Part shown: piece after piece, positions 9,155 to 18,640 of the stretch
How the letters are laid out: each line of letters begins with the position of its first letter
Numbering within the stretch: position 1 is the first letter of the stretch
Assembly: GCA_934162445.1 (NCBI GenBank)
Contig: CAKPIT010000003.1
Location: forward strand, 62,001 to 126,000
Direction: 5' to 3'
DNA: 64,000 nt
DNA from: an uncultured Bacilli bacterium
GTDB lineage: Bacteria > Bacillota_I > Bacilli_A > RF39 > UBA660
Notes under the pieces: model-generated
The model's input: the letters and a program-made list of their open reading frames with translations, nothing else
What the model was told of the DNA's origin: nothing
Databases searched by the model: none
Made by a program: the position numbers and the translations under genes

Positions 9155-9895
9155 ATGCGACAAATAATATCTTTAGAAAAAGAAATCCTCTTTAAAACTA
9201 TGATTGGCGATATTACAAGTATCTCTTTAGAACACACCCTTGATTTCATCAACAATAGTGAAATAGAAGGTGATTTAATCGTAAATGGTACTTATAAACT
9301 AACAGAAGCATCCACAATTGAAGAAACCTTTGACTACAAAGTACCCGTTGAAATTATGCTAACAACCGCTCTAGAAGAGAAAAAACGAACCATCAACATC
9401 AATGACTTTACCTATAAAATTGTTAATGAGGATACACTATTAATAAACGTTGATCTTTTAATTGAAGGCCTTGAAATAATTGAAATTAAAGATCAAGAAG
9501 AATCAAATAGAAATGATTCTAATGCTGAAATAGAAATACTTTCAACTAAAGAAGAGCAAGAAACTCTACCAAGTGCCAAGGAAATTAATGATACGATGTC
9601 AAAAGAAATTGAACAAGAAAACAAAGAACAACCTCAAGAAGTTGAAAAACCAAAATCTAAAGAACAAAAAGAAGGGGAGAATAAAGTGATTGATTCAATT
9701 TTTACCGCCTTTAAAGACACCACTGAAACTTATTCAACCTATTCAGTTTATACCCTAAGAGAAAATGATACCCTTGACGAAATCATTGCCAAATATAAAA
9801 CAACTCGTGATGACTTACAATCATATAATGATCTAGATAACCTAAAAATAGGTACTAAACTAATTATTCCTACATCCTTTACTGATGAAGAATAA
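9155..9895 (+). CDS. spoVID: SpoVID-like LysM spore-coat morphogenesis protein
   Basis: 246 residues. The N-terminal ~115 residues (ISLEHTLDF ... EIEGDLIVNGTYKL ... FDYKVPVEIML) resemble the SpoVID N-terminal domain, which assembles the spore coat around the forespore. A highly charged Glu/Lys-rich linker (~116-185) follows, then a C-terminal LysM domain (VYTLRENDTLDEIIAKYKTT ... IGTKLIIPTS). Shorter than Bacillus SpoVID (about 575 residues), mainly through the linker. The adjacent gene resembles YsxE, reproducing the Bacillus spoVID-ysxE order, which strengthens the call. A generic LysM protein is the alternative. Confidence 0.75.
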   Translation: MRQIISLEKEILFKTMIGDITSISLEHTLDFINNSEIEGDLIVNGTYKLTEASTIEETFDYKVPVEIMLTTALEEKKRTININDFTYKIVNEDTLLINVDLLIEGLEIIEIKDQEESNRNDSNAEIEILSTKEEQETLPSAKEINDTMSKEIEQENKEQPQEVEKPKSKEQKEGENKVIDSIFTAFKDTTETYSTYSVYTLRENDTLDEIIAKYKTTRDDLQSYNDLDNLKIGTKLIIPTSFTDEE

Positions 9896-10763
9896 TATTA
9901 CTAAATATACCTATTTAAATAAATTAAAAATTATAAGATATAGTAATGGTGAAAACCTAGTTATTAAAAAAAACTTAAATCATGATCTCACTAAAGTATA
10001 TAAATATTTAACTGATCATGATTTTGAGTATTATCTAAAACCCCTAAAAATTACTAAAGATGAAGTATACTTTCCCTATTTACAAGAAATAGAATTAACC
10101 GCCGATGAAAAAGCCAAAAGACTCATTTACAATTTAAGTTACCTTCAAACCAAAACTACTATCTATCAAAGCATTGATAAAGATAAAATTCTTGAAGAAT
10201 ATAATACCTATCACGATCAAATAACATCATTAGAAAAATATTATCATAATCTTCAAGACATGGTAGAAGAAAAAGTGTATATGATGCCTAGTGAATATTT
10301 ATTCATAAGGAATGTTTCCTTAATCTATAAAGCTTTAAATTACAGTAACATGCTACTAGATAAATGGTACAACCTAATAAAAGCCAAAAAAACAGAACGT
10401 TTAGTATACTGTCATGGTAAATGTCAAATAGATCATTTTTTAGCCAATGACAATGGCTATTTTCTTAGTTTAGAAAATGCTCATATTGGTAAAGTATCAG
10501 AAGATTTTATCAATTTCTATAATCATAACTATCAAAATACCGATATGCTTAGTAATTTTAAATATTATCAAAAAAAATATCCCTATTTAGAAGAAGAACT
10601 ATTATATTTATATTTAAATTTAACTATTCCTCCTAAAATAGATATTTATAAAAGTTCTCTAAATAAATGTATAGAATTAAATGATTTCTATGACAAACTA
10701 AAAATAACTAGCTATTTTGTCTTAAATAATCAAAAGAAAAAGCAATACAATGAACAAAATTAA
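9885..10763 (+). CDS. ysxE: YsxE/CotS-like phosphotransferase-fold spore protein
   Basis: 292 residues, overlapping the spoVID-like gene by 11 bases. The pattern fits the CotS/YsxE branch of the APH (aminoglycoside phosphotransferase-like) kinase fold: an N-lobe, then a catalytic-loop counterpart YCHGKCQIDHFL near residue 178 and LENAHIGKVSEDF as the DFG-like region. The HGD aspartate is Lys here, so catalytic activity is doubtful and a scaffold role is plausible. The spoVID-ysxE order as in Bacillus is the main support for the name. The function of YsxE itself is not well defined. Confidence 0.68.
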   Translation: MKNNITKYTYLNKLKIIRYSNGENLVIKKNLNHDLTKVYKYLTDHDFEYYLKPLKITKDEVYFPYLQEIELTADEKAKRLIYNLSYLQTKTTIYQSIDKDKILEEYNTYHDQITSLEKYYHNLQDMVEEKVYMMPSEYLFIRNVSLIYKALNYSNMLLDKWYNLIKAKKTERLVYCHGKCQIDHFLANDNGYFLSLENAHIGKVSEDFINFYNHNYQNTDMLSNFKYYQKKYPYLEEELLYLYLNLTIPPKIDIYKSSLNKCIELNDFYDKLKITSYFVLNNQKKKQYNEQN

Positions 10764-10943
10764 TTCTAAAAACAGTAAAACTGCATGGATTCTTGTTACT
10801 AAAAAAAGAAGTAATAAAGCTTGATAACAAATAATTATTGCTAAAATAAGAACACTACCTAAATAAAACAGGCTTGTTCTTCTTTTTTGTTTACAATAAT
10901 TACACCTACAGAAGGCTTTATGTTTATTTGATTTAAATTTCAC
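10722..10943 (-). CDS. Small two-helix membrane protein with a CxCxxC motif (hypothetical)
   Basis: 73 residues. N-terminus carries FCRCNYCKQKRR, a possible metal-binding or redox Cys cluster, followed by two hydrophobic segments covering residues ~25-73. Starts at GTG 10943-10941 with AAGGGA 9 bases upstream on the minus strand. It runs convergent to ysxE and overlaps its last 42 bases. It fills the 280-base gap between ysxE and dnaI, and no other candidate exists there. Small size makes it uncertain. Confidence 0.45.
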   Translation of the reverse strand: MKFKSNKHKAFCRCNYCKQKRRTSLFYLGSVLILAIIICYQALLLLFLVTRIHAVLLFLELILFIVLLFLLII

Positions 10944-11045
10944 ACAAATCAGTCCCTTCTACTATTTTATTTTATGTTAAATCTTAAAAATAGTTAACCA
11001 ATAATGTCTCAATTTATGATAAACTATAGATGAAAGAGGGATACT

Positions 11046-11951
11046 ATGCAAAAAATAAATACACTTATATCTAAAGATAATAAAAATATAAAATTAAAAA
11101 GTTACTATGGAAAAGCCTTAAGTAATAAAAACTTTAAAGATTTCGTGGATACGATCGACTTAAAAGATGAAGTTTTAATGAAATACACATCAGAAATAGA
11201 AGATTCTCTTATCGAAATAGAAAATTGTAAAACTTGTCCCGGCCTTAAAGAATGTCCCAATCTTATCAAAGGCCATGTTCTAACACCCACTAAACAGGAT
11301 AAAGGTCTAGTATTTTCCTATCTTCCATGTTCTAAATATCAAAAAGATCAAGAAAATTTTGCCTATTTAAAAAACGTTACCTGTTTCAATTTACCTAAAG
11401 AATTAAGTAAAGCTTCATTTAAAAATGCTTACCGTGATGATAATAAACGTTTACCTATATTTAAATACTTTAAAGATTTTATTGATAACTACCAACATAA
11501 AAAAGATTTAAAAGGTCTATACTTAAGTGGTTCTTTTGGTAGCGGTAAAACCTATTTAATAGCCGCCTTCTTTAATGAAATGGCTAAAAAAGGCGTTAAT
11601 TCTTGTATGGTATACTATCCAGAACTATTAAGAAGTTTAAAATCATCCTTTGGGAGCAATTATGAAGATAAATATGATTTTATTAAAAGTGTTCCCTTAT
11701 TACTCCTAGATGATATTGGGGCTGAAAATACCACCAGTTGGAGTAGGGATGAAGTCTTAGGACCTATTCTTCAGTACCGCATGGAAGAAGATCTTCCTAC
11801 CTTTTTCACCTCCAATTTAAACATTGATGAATTAGAAACTACTCTAAGCATCACTGGTAGCGGTATAGATAAAATAAAAGCGAAGCGAATAATAGAAAGA
11901 ATTAAATATTTAACTACCCCTTTAGAATTAATTAGTAAAAATAGGCGATAA
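11046..11951 (+). CDS. dnaI: Primosomal protein DnaI (DnaB helicase loader)
   Basis: 301 residues. Loads the replicative helicase at origins in Bacillota. The N-terminal domain has the Cys-rich zinc element CKTCPGLKEC and later LPCSKY. AAA+ domain from ~130: Walker A GSFGSGKT, Walker B LLLLDDIGAE, and sensor region TFFTSNLNIDEL. Its usual partner dnaB is not adjacent; spoVID/ysxE-like genes are upstream instead. The downstream gene begins 6 bases after the stop and looks foreign. Confidence 0.93.
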   Translation: MQKINTLISKDNKNIKLKSYYGKALSNKNFKDFVDTIDLKDEVLMKYTSEIEDSLIEIENCKTCPGLKECPNLIKGHVLTPTKQDKGLVFSYLPCSKYQKDQENFAYLKNVTCFNLPKELSKASFKNAYRDDNKRLPIFKYFKDFIDNYQHKKDLKGLYLSGSFGSGKTYLIAAFFNEMAKKGVNSCMVYYPELLRSLKSSFGSNYEDKYDFIKSVPLLLLDDIGAENTTSWSRDEVLGPILQYRMEEDLPTFFTSNLNIDELETTLSITGSGIDKIKAKRIIERIKYLTTPLELISKNRR

Positions 11952-11956
11952 TTGGC

Positions 11957-12922
11957 TTGGGAGAAATTGGATCAACAGCCGATGTAAAAATATTAGAACA
12001 ATTTCTTCAAGAAGAAACAAGCTCTAATATTATTGCACAGTTATCAAAGTCAATATATAAAATAAAAAACAGATATTTTAATACTCAAGGAAATTTTACC
12101 AGAAAATATATGGTAAATGAAAATGGTTTGATTGGTGATGATTCAGACAAATGGTACGCTGATGCATCAATATATAATTTGTTTTCGGAAGCAGAAGATC
12201 CAGAAAATATATGTTTTTCATTAATATTTAATAGAGTTTTATCTAAAAATATAAAAATAAAAAATCCGATTGACTTAGCAACAGGTACTGGAAGAGCTGC
12301 AAAATATATACTAAACAATATATCATACGATGGTAAATTATATGCAGTTGATTATAGTCAACAAATGTTAGATTATTTCGACAGAACAATAAGCAGACAA
12401 AAATATTACGTAAAAAACATAGAATTAGTTCATTCAAAAATTAAAGATTTTGAAATTCCACAAGAAGAAAAATCAACATTTATTATAAGTTCCTTTGGCT
12501 TCCCAAGCAAAATATCGGACAATGAAAGGTGCAAACAAGAATTGGAAAATGTGTACAATATGTTAGACGAGAACGGAATATTTGTTACATTGGGTTGGGA
12601 TGAAACATTTAATGATGAGTTAAATGCAATGTGGTATAGATATGTCCCGGATAATATAAAAGCAGCCAATTTTGAAGAATGGAGAAAGATAAGAGAAAGT
12701 AGTATATCAAGTGCAAGGAATTGTAATTTAACATGGTACAAACAAAATATACAAGTCCCACTATTATATGACACTCTAGAAGAAACGATTAATGTAATGG
12801 GCCATTTATTTGGTAGAGATGCTGCTTTAGAAGTCTTAAAGAGTAAAAGAACAATGTGGTGGATGTCAATGGGAATCACATGGGATGATAAAAAAAGTTT
12901 ATCCAAAACATTAAAGAAATAG
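11957..12922 (+). CDS. Class I SAM-dependent methyltransferase with truncated HEAT-repeat N-terminus
   Basis: About 321 residues. Residues 1-35 read as one HEAT-like repeat (LGEIGSTADVKILEQFLQ) and residues ~60-250 as a Rossmann methyltransferase with SAM motif I DLATGTGRAAKYI, motif II YAVDYS, and a post-motif region FIISSFGFPSK. The only possible start is TTG at 11957; the frame opens at 11945, immediately inside the end of dnaI, and there is no ribosome site. This suggests a 5'-deleted gene translated, if at all, by coupling to dnaI. It uses more ATA and fewer GCC codons than neighbours (judged by eye). Substrate unknown. Confidence 0.7.
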   Translation: MGEIGSTADVKILEQFLQEETSSNIIAQLSKSIYKIKNRYFNTQGNFTRKYMVNENGLIGDDSDKWYADASIYNLFSEAEDPENICFSLIFNRVLSKNIKIKNPIDLATGTGRAAKYILNNISYDGKLYAVDYSQQMLDYFDRTISRQKYYVKNIELVHSKIKDFEIPQEEKSTFIISSFGFPSKISDNERCKQELENVYNMLDENGIFVTLGWDETFNDELNAMWYRYVPDNIKAANFEEWRKIRESSISSARNCNLTWYKQNIQVPLLYDTLEETINVMGHLFGRDAALEVLKSKRTMWWMSMGITWDDKKSLSKTLKK

Positions 12923-12931
12923 GAGCAAAAT

Positions 12932-13498
12932 ATGAAAGAAATAGAAATATTAGTAGAAGTATATGAAGAACTAGAAACCATCAAAAAGAAATTAGAAACA
13001 TTTAACTATATAGATAGCAAAAATATTAAAGATGAATATTATTATGATCCTAAAAGAGATCTATTAAAACCAGATAATAAAAACCAACTTAGTCATTGTT
13101 TAAGATTAAGAAAAAATGATAATAATTATTTTGTAACATATAAAGATGATATCTTTGATCACGGTAAATGGTTATATTCAAACGAATATGAAACAAAAAT
13201 AGATTCAATTTCGGTTATGCAAGAAATATTTAAGAATCTCGGTTTAATAAAATTTATAGAACTTGACAATAAAAAAGAAGTATATAAATATCATAAATAT
13301 GAAATTGTAATAGAAGATGTAAAGAATTTAGGAATATTCTTAGAAGTTGAATATTGTACAGATAAAGATGTTGATGTAATAAAAGAAAAAGAACAAATTC
13401 AAAAATTTATAGATAAACTTAATTTAAATGTATCAGAAGAACTTAACATGGGCAAGCCTGAATTATACATGAAAAAGCATAATATACAGATTAAATAA
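12932..13498 (+). CDS. CYTH-domain protein (class IV adenylate cyclase / triphosphatase-like)
   Basis: 188 residues. CYTH tunnel-fold landmarks are present: N-terminal EIEILVEV, CLRLRKND (RxR), YVTYKDD-like FVTYKDD, NEYETKI, and FLEVEY near the end. CYTH enzymes bind triphosphates (cyaB adenylate cyclases, thiamine triphosphatases, inorganic triphosphatases). The diagnostic ExExK reads EIEIL, with Leu for Lys, so activity may be altered. Ten bases after the methyltransferase with an AGGAGC ribosome site; the two form one apparent insertion between dnaI and the DUF192 gene. Confidence 0.75.
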   Translation: MKEIEILVEVYEELETIKKKLETFNYIDSKNIKDEYYYDPKRDLLKPDNKNQLSHCLRLRKNDNNYFVTYKDDIFDHGKWLYSNEYETKIDSISVMQEIFKNLGLIKFIELDNKKEVYKYHKYEIVIEDVKNLGIFLEVEYCTDKDVDVIKEKEQIQKFIDKLNLNVSEELNMGKPELYMKKHNIQIK

Positions 13499-13503
13499 TT
13501 ATA

Positions 13504-13533
13504 AAAAGTAGCTACTATTTTGTAACTACTTTT
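13504..13533. terminator. Bidirectional terminator between converging genes
   Basis: AAAAGTAG (13504-13511) and CTACTTTT (13526-13533) form a hairpin with T runs on both strands. It serves the CYTH gene and the minus-strand DUF192 gene. Confidence 0.6.
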
Positions 13534-13847
13534 AATTTTTCTGAAATTTCCAAGCCATCTGCACAACCAACTGGTAATAAATAAATATAATAAGCCTTTA
13601 GTCTTGGCCTTATAAATTTTTCTGTTTTCATATTTCGATAAATAGCTAAGATTTTATCACTTTTATCAGTAACAATAATATCAAGTCTTTGACAATTAAA
13701 ATAAGTATTAATCATTTTCTTTCTAGGATAACATAACCCTTCTTTAATATTAGCAAGGTAAAATCTAAATCCTTTAATCCGTTTTTTAAACTTATTAACA
13801 ACTTTAACTGTCACTTTTCCATTATTCAATATAATAACTTTTTCCAT
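13515..13847 (-). CDS. DUF192-like small protein
   Basis: 110 residues, minus strand. The layout matches DUF192: a GFRFYLANIKEGLCYPR segment (family G-x-MFR...LLF), MINTYFNCQRLDIIVTDKSDKI (family FWMKNTxIPLDxxFxD), then AYYIYLLPVGCADGLEI (family AxxVLEVPAG). Function of this family is unknown. No signal peptide. A GAGAGG ribosome site precedes the ATG (plus-strand 13855-13860). It is transcribed away from yebC. Confidence 0.65.
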   Translation of the reverse strand: MEKVIILNNGKVTVKVVNKFKKRIKGFRFYLANIKEGLCYPRKKMINTYFNCQRLDIIVTDKSDKILAIYRNMKTEKFIRPRLKAYYIYLLPVGCADGLEISEKLKVVTK

Positions 13848-13946
13848 AATATAACCTCTCTTAATATATTATCATTATTTACAATCTTTATCTAGAATAA
13901 ATGTTTCAAATATGTTATTATAGTAAAGAAAAGAGGAGGTATAAAT

Positions 13947-14669
13947 ATGAGTGGACATTCAAAATGGGCAACAATTCATCGTAAAAAAGGATTAATTGAT
14001 GCTGCAAGGGGAAAGGTGTTTCAAAAATTAGCTAAGGAAATTTATGTGGCTGCTAAAAGTGGTACTCCTGATGTTGATAGTAATGCCAATTTACGAATGG
14101 TTGTTGAAAAGGCCAAGGCTGCCAATATGCCAAAAGATAATATTCAAAAGGCTATTGATAAAGCTAAGGGTGCAACTGAAGGTGAGAACTTCGAATCAAT
14201 TATGTATGAAGGGTATGGTCCTAAAGGGGTTGCCATCATGGTTGAGTGTTTAACTGATAACCGCAATAGAACTGCATCTCTTGTTAGAAGTACATTCACC
14301 AAAAGAGGTGGTAATCTTGGAACTGATGGTTCTGTTAGCTATTTATTTGAACGTAAAGGTTTAATTAATATACCTAACGAATATGATGAAGAAGAAGTAA
14401 TGTTAGCATCTCTTGATGCCGGAGCAAGTGATATCGTTCCTTGTGATGATACTTATTTAATTACAACTCCAAGTGATAAATTTATTGCTGTTAAAGATGC
14501 CTTAAGTGCCATTGGTGTTAAAGAATTTTTAAGAAGTGAAGTAACATTTGTTGCTAATAACGAAGTGGAAGTTGATGAAGAAACTGGTGAGAAAGTTTAC
14601 AACTTAATTGAAGCTTTAGAAGACCTTGATGACGTTAACAATGTATACTCAAATATGAAAGAGGTCTAA
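13947..14669 (+). CDS. yebC: YebC/PmpR-family transcription or translation factor
   Basis: 240 residues. MSGHSKWATIHRKKG is the diagnostic YebC N-terminus, and NRNRTASLVRSTFTKRGGNLG is the central conserved block. YebC-family proteins have been described as transcriptional regulators, and recently as aids to translation of proline stretches. An AGAGGAGGT site precedes the ATG. ruvA follows after one base, so yebC-ruvA-ruvB-queA form an operon, a common arrangement. Confidence 0.95.
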   Translation: MSGHSKWATIHRKKGLIDAARGKVFQKLAKEIYVAAKSGTPDVDSNANLRMVVEKAKAANMPKDNIQKAIDKAKGATEGENFESIMYEGYGPKGVAIMVECLTDNRNRTASLVRSTFTKRGGNLGTDGSVSYLFERKGLINIPNEYDEEEVMLASLDAGASDIVPCDDTYLITTPSDKFIAVKDALSAIGVKEFLRSEVTFVANNEVEVDEETGEKVYNLIEALEDLDDVNNVYSNMKEV

Positions 14670-14670
14670 T

Positions 14671-15228
14671 ATGTATAGTTATATCAAAGGAACTGTTACT
14701 GATATTGTTAGTAATGCTATTATTATTGAAACAAACGGAATAGGATATTTTGTAAATACTCCTAATCCTTTTGTGTTTGAAGTAGGAAAAGAGTATCAAA
14801 TTTACTTGTATCAACAAATAAAAGAAGATGAACATAATCTTTTTGGTTTTAAAGATAAAAGTGAAAAAGAGCTATTTTTAAAACTAATAAGCGTCAAAGG
14901 TCTAGGTCCCAAAATGGCTCTTCCAATCATCGCCAGTGCCTCAGTTAGTGGTATTAGTGATGCTATTAATCGGGAAAATATACTTTATTTAAAAAAATTT
15001 CCTAAAATCGGTGAAAAATTAGCTAAACAGATAATATTAGATTTGAAGGGGAAACTTGATAGCGATAATCTAACCGTCGAAGAAGAAAATACTAAAGAAG
15101 AATTAAAAGAAGCTCTTCTCGGGCTTGGTTATAAAGAAAAAGAAATTAAATCAGTTATTTTAAAAGTAGACAGTACTTTACCAATTGAATCACAAATCAA
15201 AGAAGCTTTAAAACTGTTTTTAAAATAA
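14671..15228 (+). CDS. ruvA: Holliday junction branch migration protein RuvA
   Basis: 185 residues. N-terminal OB fold (MYSYIKGTVTDIVSNAIIIETNGIGY start), HhH motifs in the centre (ISVKGLGPKMAL and LKKFPKIGEKLAKQI), and a C-terminal three-helix domain that contacts RuvB. Tetramers bind the four-way junction. Sits between yebC and ruvB in the same operon. Confidence 0.95.
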   Translation: MYSYIKGTVTDIVSNAIIIETNGIGYFVNTPNPFVFEVGKEYQIYLYQQIKEDEHNLFGFKDKSEKELFLKLISVKGLGPKMALPIIASASVSGISDAINRENILYLKKFPKIGEKLAKQIILDLKGKLDSDNLTVEEENTKEELKEALLGLGYKEKEIKSVILKVDSTLPIESQIKEALKLFLK

Positions 15229-15243
15229 TAAAAGGAGGTCAAT

Positions 15244-16287
15244 ATGGATGAGAGAGTTGTCTCTAAGGAAGAACTAAAAGATGATGGTATCATTGATAAT
15301 ACCATAAGGCCTGAAGTCTTAGATGAATATATTGGTCAGTCTGAAGTTAAAGAAAATATTAGAGTTTTTATTGAAGCTGCCAAAATTAGAAAAGAAGTTT
15401 TAGATCATGTTTTATTATATGGTCCTCCCGGTCTTGGAAAAACAACTCTTGCCTTTATTATCGCAAGAGAATTAGGCGTAAATATTAAAACGGCCAGCGG
15501 TCCATCCATTGAAAAAAGTGGTGATTTAGCGGCTATTTTATCAACTCTTGAACCGGGTGATGTTCTTTTTATTGATGAGATTCATAGAATGCCTCGTTAC
15601 ATTGAAGAAATACTATATCCCGCTATGGAAGATTTTACCCTTGATATTATTATTGGCAATGATTCTGGTTCAAGAAGTATTAAAATAGATCTTCCTCCCT
15701 TTACCCTAGTAGGGGCTACCACAAGAGCCGGTGACTTATCAAGCCCATTACGAGATCGGTTTGGAATTGTAGCTAAATTAAAATTTTATACCAATAGTGA
15801 GTTAAGTGATATTATTACAAGAACCAGTAGAGTCTTGAATATGCCAATTACGAAAGAAGCAGCTATGGAACTTGCTAGTCGTAGTAGGGGAACGCCAAGA
15901 ATTGCTAACCGTCTTTTTAAACGGGTCCGTGATTTTGCTCTTGTTGATCAAAAGGAAGAAATTGATAACAGCCTTTTAGAAAAAGCTCTACAAAGATTAA
16001 AAGTAGATAAAAGTGGTTTAGATGAGACTGATTATCAACTTTTAAAAGCAATTATTGAACGCTTTAATGGCGGCCCTGTTGGCCTTGATGCTCTAGCTTC
16101 CAGTATTGGAGAAGAATCATCCACTATTGAAGATGTTATTGAACCATATCTATTACAAGAAGGTTATTTAAAAAGAACCAGTAGGGGAAGAGTTGTTACT
16201 CCTCTTGCTTACAAACATTTAAATATTCCTTATCAAAATGGTTTATTTAACTTTAACTTTTCAGATGACAAAGAAGGTGAAGATTAA
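15244..16287 (+). CDS. ruvB: Holliday junction helicase RuvB
   Basis: 347 residues. AAA+ motor of the RuvAB complex. N-terminal [11 protein letters not shown], Walker [10 protein letters not shown] near residue 60, Walker [10 protein letters not shown], sensor [19 protein letters not shown], and the C-terminal winged-helix domain with [24 protein letters not shown] ribosome site. The stop overlaps the queA start by one base. Confidence 0.97.
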   Translation: MDERVVSKEELKDDGIIDNTIRPEVLDEYIGQSEVKENIRVFIEAAKIRKEVLDHVLLYGPPGLGKTTLAFIIARELGVNIKTASGPSIEKSGDLAAILSTLEPGDVLFIDEIHRMPRYIEEILYPAMEDFTLDIIIGNDSGSRSIKIDLPPFTLVGATTRAGDLSSPLRDRFGIVAKLKFYTNSELSDIITRTSRVLNMPITKEAAMELASRSRGTPRIANRLFKRVRDFALVDQKEEIDNSLLEKALQRLKVDKSGLDETDYQLLKAIIERFNGGPVGLDALASSIGEESSTIEDVIEPYLLQEGYLKRTSRGRVVTPLAYKHLNIPYQNGLFNFNFSDDKEGED

Positions 16288-17312
16288 TGAAAGTTGAAGA
16301 TTTTGATTATGATTTAGATGAAAATTTGATTGCCCAAACTCCTTTGAAAGAGCGCGATCAATCTAGGTTAATGGTAGTTGACCGTGAAACTAAAGAAATT
16401 AGTGATCATCATTTCCATGATATTATTGATTATTTAGAAAAAGGAGACACCTTAGTTTTAAATGATACGAAAGTATTACCTGCAAGACTTATTGGTACTA
16501 AAGAAAGTACGAAAGCAACGATTGAAGTATTACTATTAAAAGAAAAAGGAAACGATACATGGGAAACTTTAGTAAAACCCGCAAGAAGAGTACATGTTAA
16601 CGATATTATTACCTTTGGCAATGACCATTTAAAATTAAAGTGCCTTGAAGAAAAAGAAGAGGGTATTAGAGTATTTAAAGCAATTTATAGTGGTATTTTT
16701 TATGAAATTTTGGATGAGTTAGGTTCTATGCCTCTTCCTCCTTATATTCATGAAAAATTAGAAGATAAAGATAGATATCAAACTGTTTATGCTAAAGAAG
16801 TTGGTAGTGCTGCCGCTCCTACGGCTGGGCTTCATTTTACTAAAGAATTATTAGAAGAAATAGCTAATAAAGGAATTAATGTTGTCTATTTAACACTTCA
16901 TGTTGGTCTTGGTACTTTTAGACCTGTTAAAGTAGAAAAAGTTGAAGATCATAAAATGCATAGTGAGTTTTATGAATTAACAAGTGATGTTGCTGCCATT
17001 TTGAATGAAACAAGAAAAAAGGGACATCGTATTATTGCTGTTGGAACTACTAGTACAAGAACTCTTGAAACTGTTTATCAAAAATATAAAACATTTAAAG
17101 AAGATCGGGGCTTTACTGATATTTTCATTTATCCCGGTAAAGAGGTTTTAGGAATTGATGGTTTGATTACTAATTTTCACTTGCCTAAATCAACTCTTAT
17201 CATGCTAGTATCTGCTATTGCCGGTAAAGATTTAATCATGAAAGCCTATCATCATGCTACTTTAGAAAAATATCGTTTCTTTTCATTTGGCGATGCAATG
17301 TTCATAAAGTAG
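16287..17312 (+). CDS. queA: S-adenosylmethionine:tRNA ribosyltransferase-isomerase QueA
   Basis: 341 residues. Converts preQ1 to epoxyqueuosine at the wobble position of GUN-anticodon tRNAs. Typical N-terminus [15 protein letters not shown], then [40 protein letters not shown] and a [15 protein letters not shown] block. tgt does not follow it here, unlike many Bacillota; trigger factor does. Confidence 0.96.
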   Translation: MKVEDFDYDLDENLIAQTPLKERDQSRLMVVDRETKEISDHHFHDIIDYLEKGDTLVLNDTKVLPARLIGTKESTKATIEVLLLKEKGNDTWETLVKPARRVHVNDIITFGNDHLKLKCLEEKEEGIRVFKAIYSGIFYEILDELGSMPLPPYIHEKLEDKDRYQTVYAKEVGSAAAPTAGLHFTKELLEEIANKGINVVYLTLHVGLGTFRPVKVEKVEDHKMHSEFYELTSDVAAILNETRKKGHRIIAVGTTSTRTLETVYQKYKTFKEDRGFTDIFIYPGKEVLGIDGLITNFHLPKSTLIMLVSAIAGKDLIMKAYHHATLEKYRFFSFGDAMFIK

Positions 17313-17341
17313 TTGAAAAACAAAAAAAGATAAGATATAAT
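17313..17341 (+). promoter_or_regulatory. Sigma-A promoter of tig
   Basis: TTGAAA at 17313-17318, 17-base spacer, TATAAT at 17336-17341, directly behind the queA stop. Confidence 0.7.
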
Positions 17342-17362
17342 AAGCGTATTGGAGGAAAATAT

Positions 17363-18640
17363 ATGGAAAATAAAGAAACAAAAACTAAAAACAAACATGA
17401 AATAGAAATTACGATAGATAAAGAAGTATGGGCTAAAGCTCAAGATGAAGCTTTTAAAACTTTACAAAAAGATGCCAAAATAGATGGTTTCCGTAAAGGA
17501 AAATGTCCTAAAGATATTTATATTAAGAAATTTGGTGACAGTAGAATTCTTTTAGAAGCTGCTGATATTACTGTTGAAGATGCTTATAAAAAAGCCCTTA
17601 ATGACAGCAAATTAATTCCTGCTGTAAGTCCTAAAGTAGATTTAAAAAGCGTTGATGATCAAAGTGTTACTTATAAATTTACAATCATTACTAAACCCGA
17701 TGTAAAAGTAAACAAATATAAAGAATTAGGTATAAAACCTAATATTGTAACAATTGAAAAAGAAGAAATTGATCATGAAATTGAACATTTACTAGAAAAA
17801 TATAAAGAATTGGTTAACAAAGATGATGATACTGTAGTAGCTTCAGGAGACGTTGCTATCATTGATTTTGAAGGATTCAAAGAAGGGGTTCCATTCGATG
17901 GTGGTAAAGGTGAAAACTATTCTTTGAAAATTGGTAGCAATACTTTTATTCCCGGCTTTGAAGATCAATTAATTGGTATGAAAAAAAATGAAGAAAAAGA
18001 AATTAAAGTTACTTTCCCAGAAGATTATATGGAAGAAAGCTTAAAAGGTAAAGAAGTAACTTTCAAAGTAAAAGTAAATGACATTAAAGAAGAAAAAACA
18101 CGCGACTTAGATGAAGATTTCTTCTTCGATTTAGGCCTTGAAGGTGTTGATTCTGAAGAAAGCTTACGTAAAGAAGTAGAAGCTAATATTAAAGCCAATA
18201 AAGAAATGGATGAAGAAAATAAATATATTGATCGTCTATTAGAAGCTATTGCTAAAAATGTTGAAGTAGATATTCCTGAAGAAATGGTTGAAGAAGAAGT
18301 TGATCGTCTATTAAAAAGAACTGAACAATCACTTGCCATGCAAGGAATAAGTTTAGATATGTATTATCAATTTACTAAAACTAAAGAAGAAGATTTACGT
18401 AATCAATTAGAAAAAGAAGCTTACCAAAATGTTTTATATCGTTTAATGCTTGAAGAAATTATGAAACTAGAAAAAATTGAAGTAAGTAAAGAAGAAGCTA
18501 AAATAGAAGCTGAAAAATTAGCTAAAAAATATGAAATGGAATTAGATGCATTCCTTAATGAGTTTGGTGGTCTAGATATGGTTCAATATGACCAAGAAAT
18601 GCGTAAGACTATTGAATTATTAAAAGAATTAAATAAGTAA
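17363..18640 (+). CDS. tig: Trigger factor, ribosome-associated chaperone and peptidyl-prolyl isomerase
   Basis: 425 residues. N-terminal ribosome-binding domain contains GFRKGKCPKDIY (the GFRxGxxP signature) near residue 44; FKBP-type PPIase domain in the middle (GDVAIIDFEGFKEGVPFDGGKGENYSLKIGS region); C-terminal helical chaperone arms rich in Glu/Lys. Acts on nascent chains at the ribosome exit. Has its own promoter and a GGAGG ribosome site. Confidence 0.96.
   Translation: MENKETKTKNKHEIEITIDKEVWAKAQDEAFKTLQKDAKIDGFRKGKCPKDIYIKKFGDSRILLEAADITVEDAYKKALNDSKLIPAVSPKVDLKSVDDQSVTYKFTIITKPDVKVNKYKELGIKPNIVTIEKEEIDHEIEHLLEKYKELVNKDDDTVVASGDVAIIDFEGFKEGVPFDGGKGENYSLKIGSNTFIPGFEDQLIGMKKNEEKEIKVTFPEDYMEESLKGKEVTFKVKVNDIKEEKTRDLDEDFFFDLGLEGVDSEESLRKEVEANIKANKEMDEENKYIDRLLEAIAKNVEVDIPEEMVEEEVDRLLKRTEQSLAMQGISLDMYYQFTKTKEEDLRNQLEKEAYQNVLYRLMLEEIMKLEKIEVSKEEAKIEAEKLAKKYEMELDAFLNEFGGLDMVQYDQEMRKTIELLKELNK

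Noticed and set aside
12430..12984. 184-codon open frame on the minus strand opposite the methyltransferase
   Set aside because: No ribosome site, Ser/Leu-rich composition of an antisense frame, and it lies fully inside well-supported coding sequence.
18025..18339. 104-codon minus-strand frame inside tig
   Set aside because: Ser-rich antisense shadow of a Glu/Lys-rich gene.
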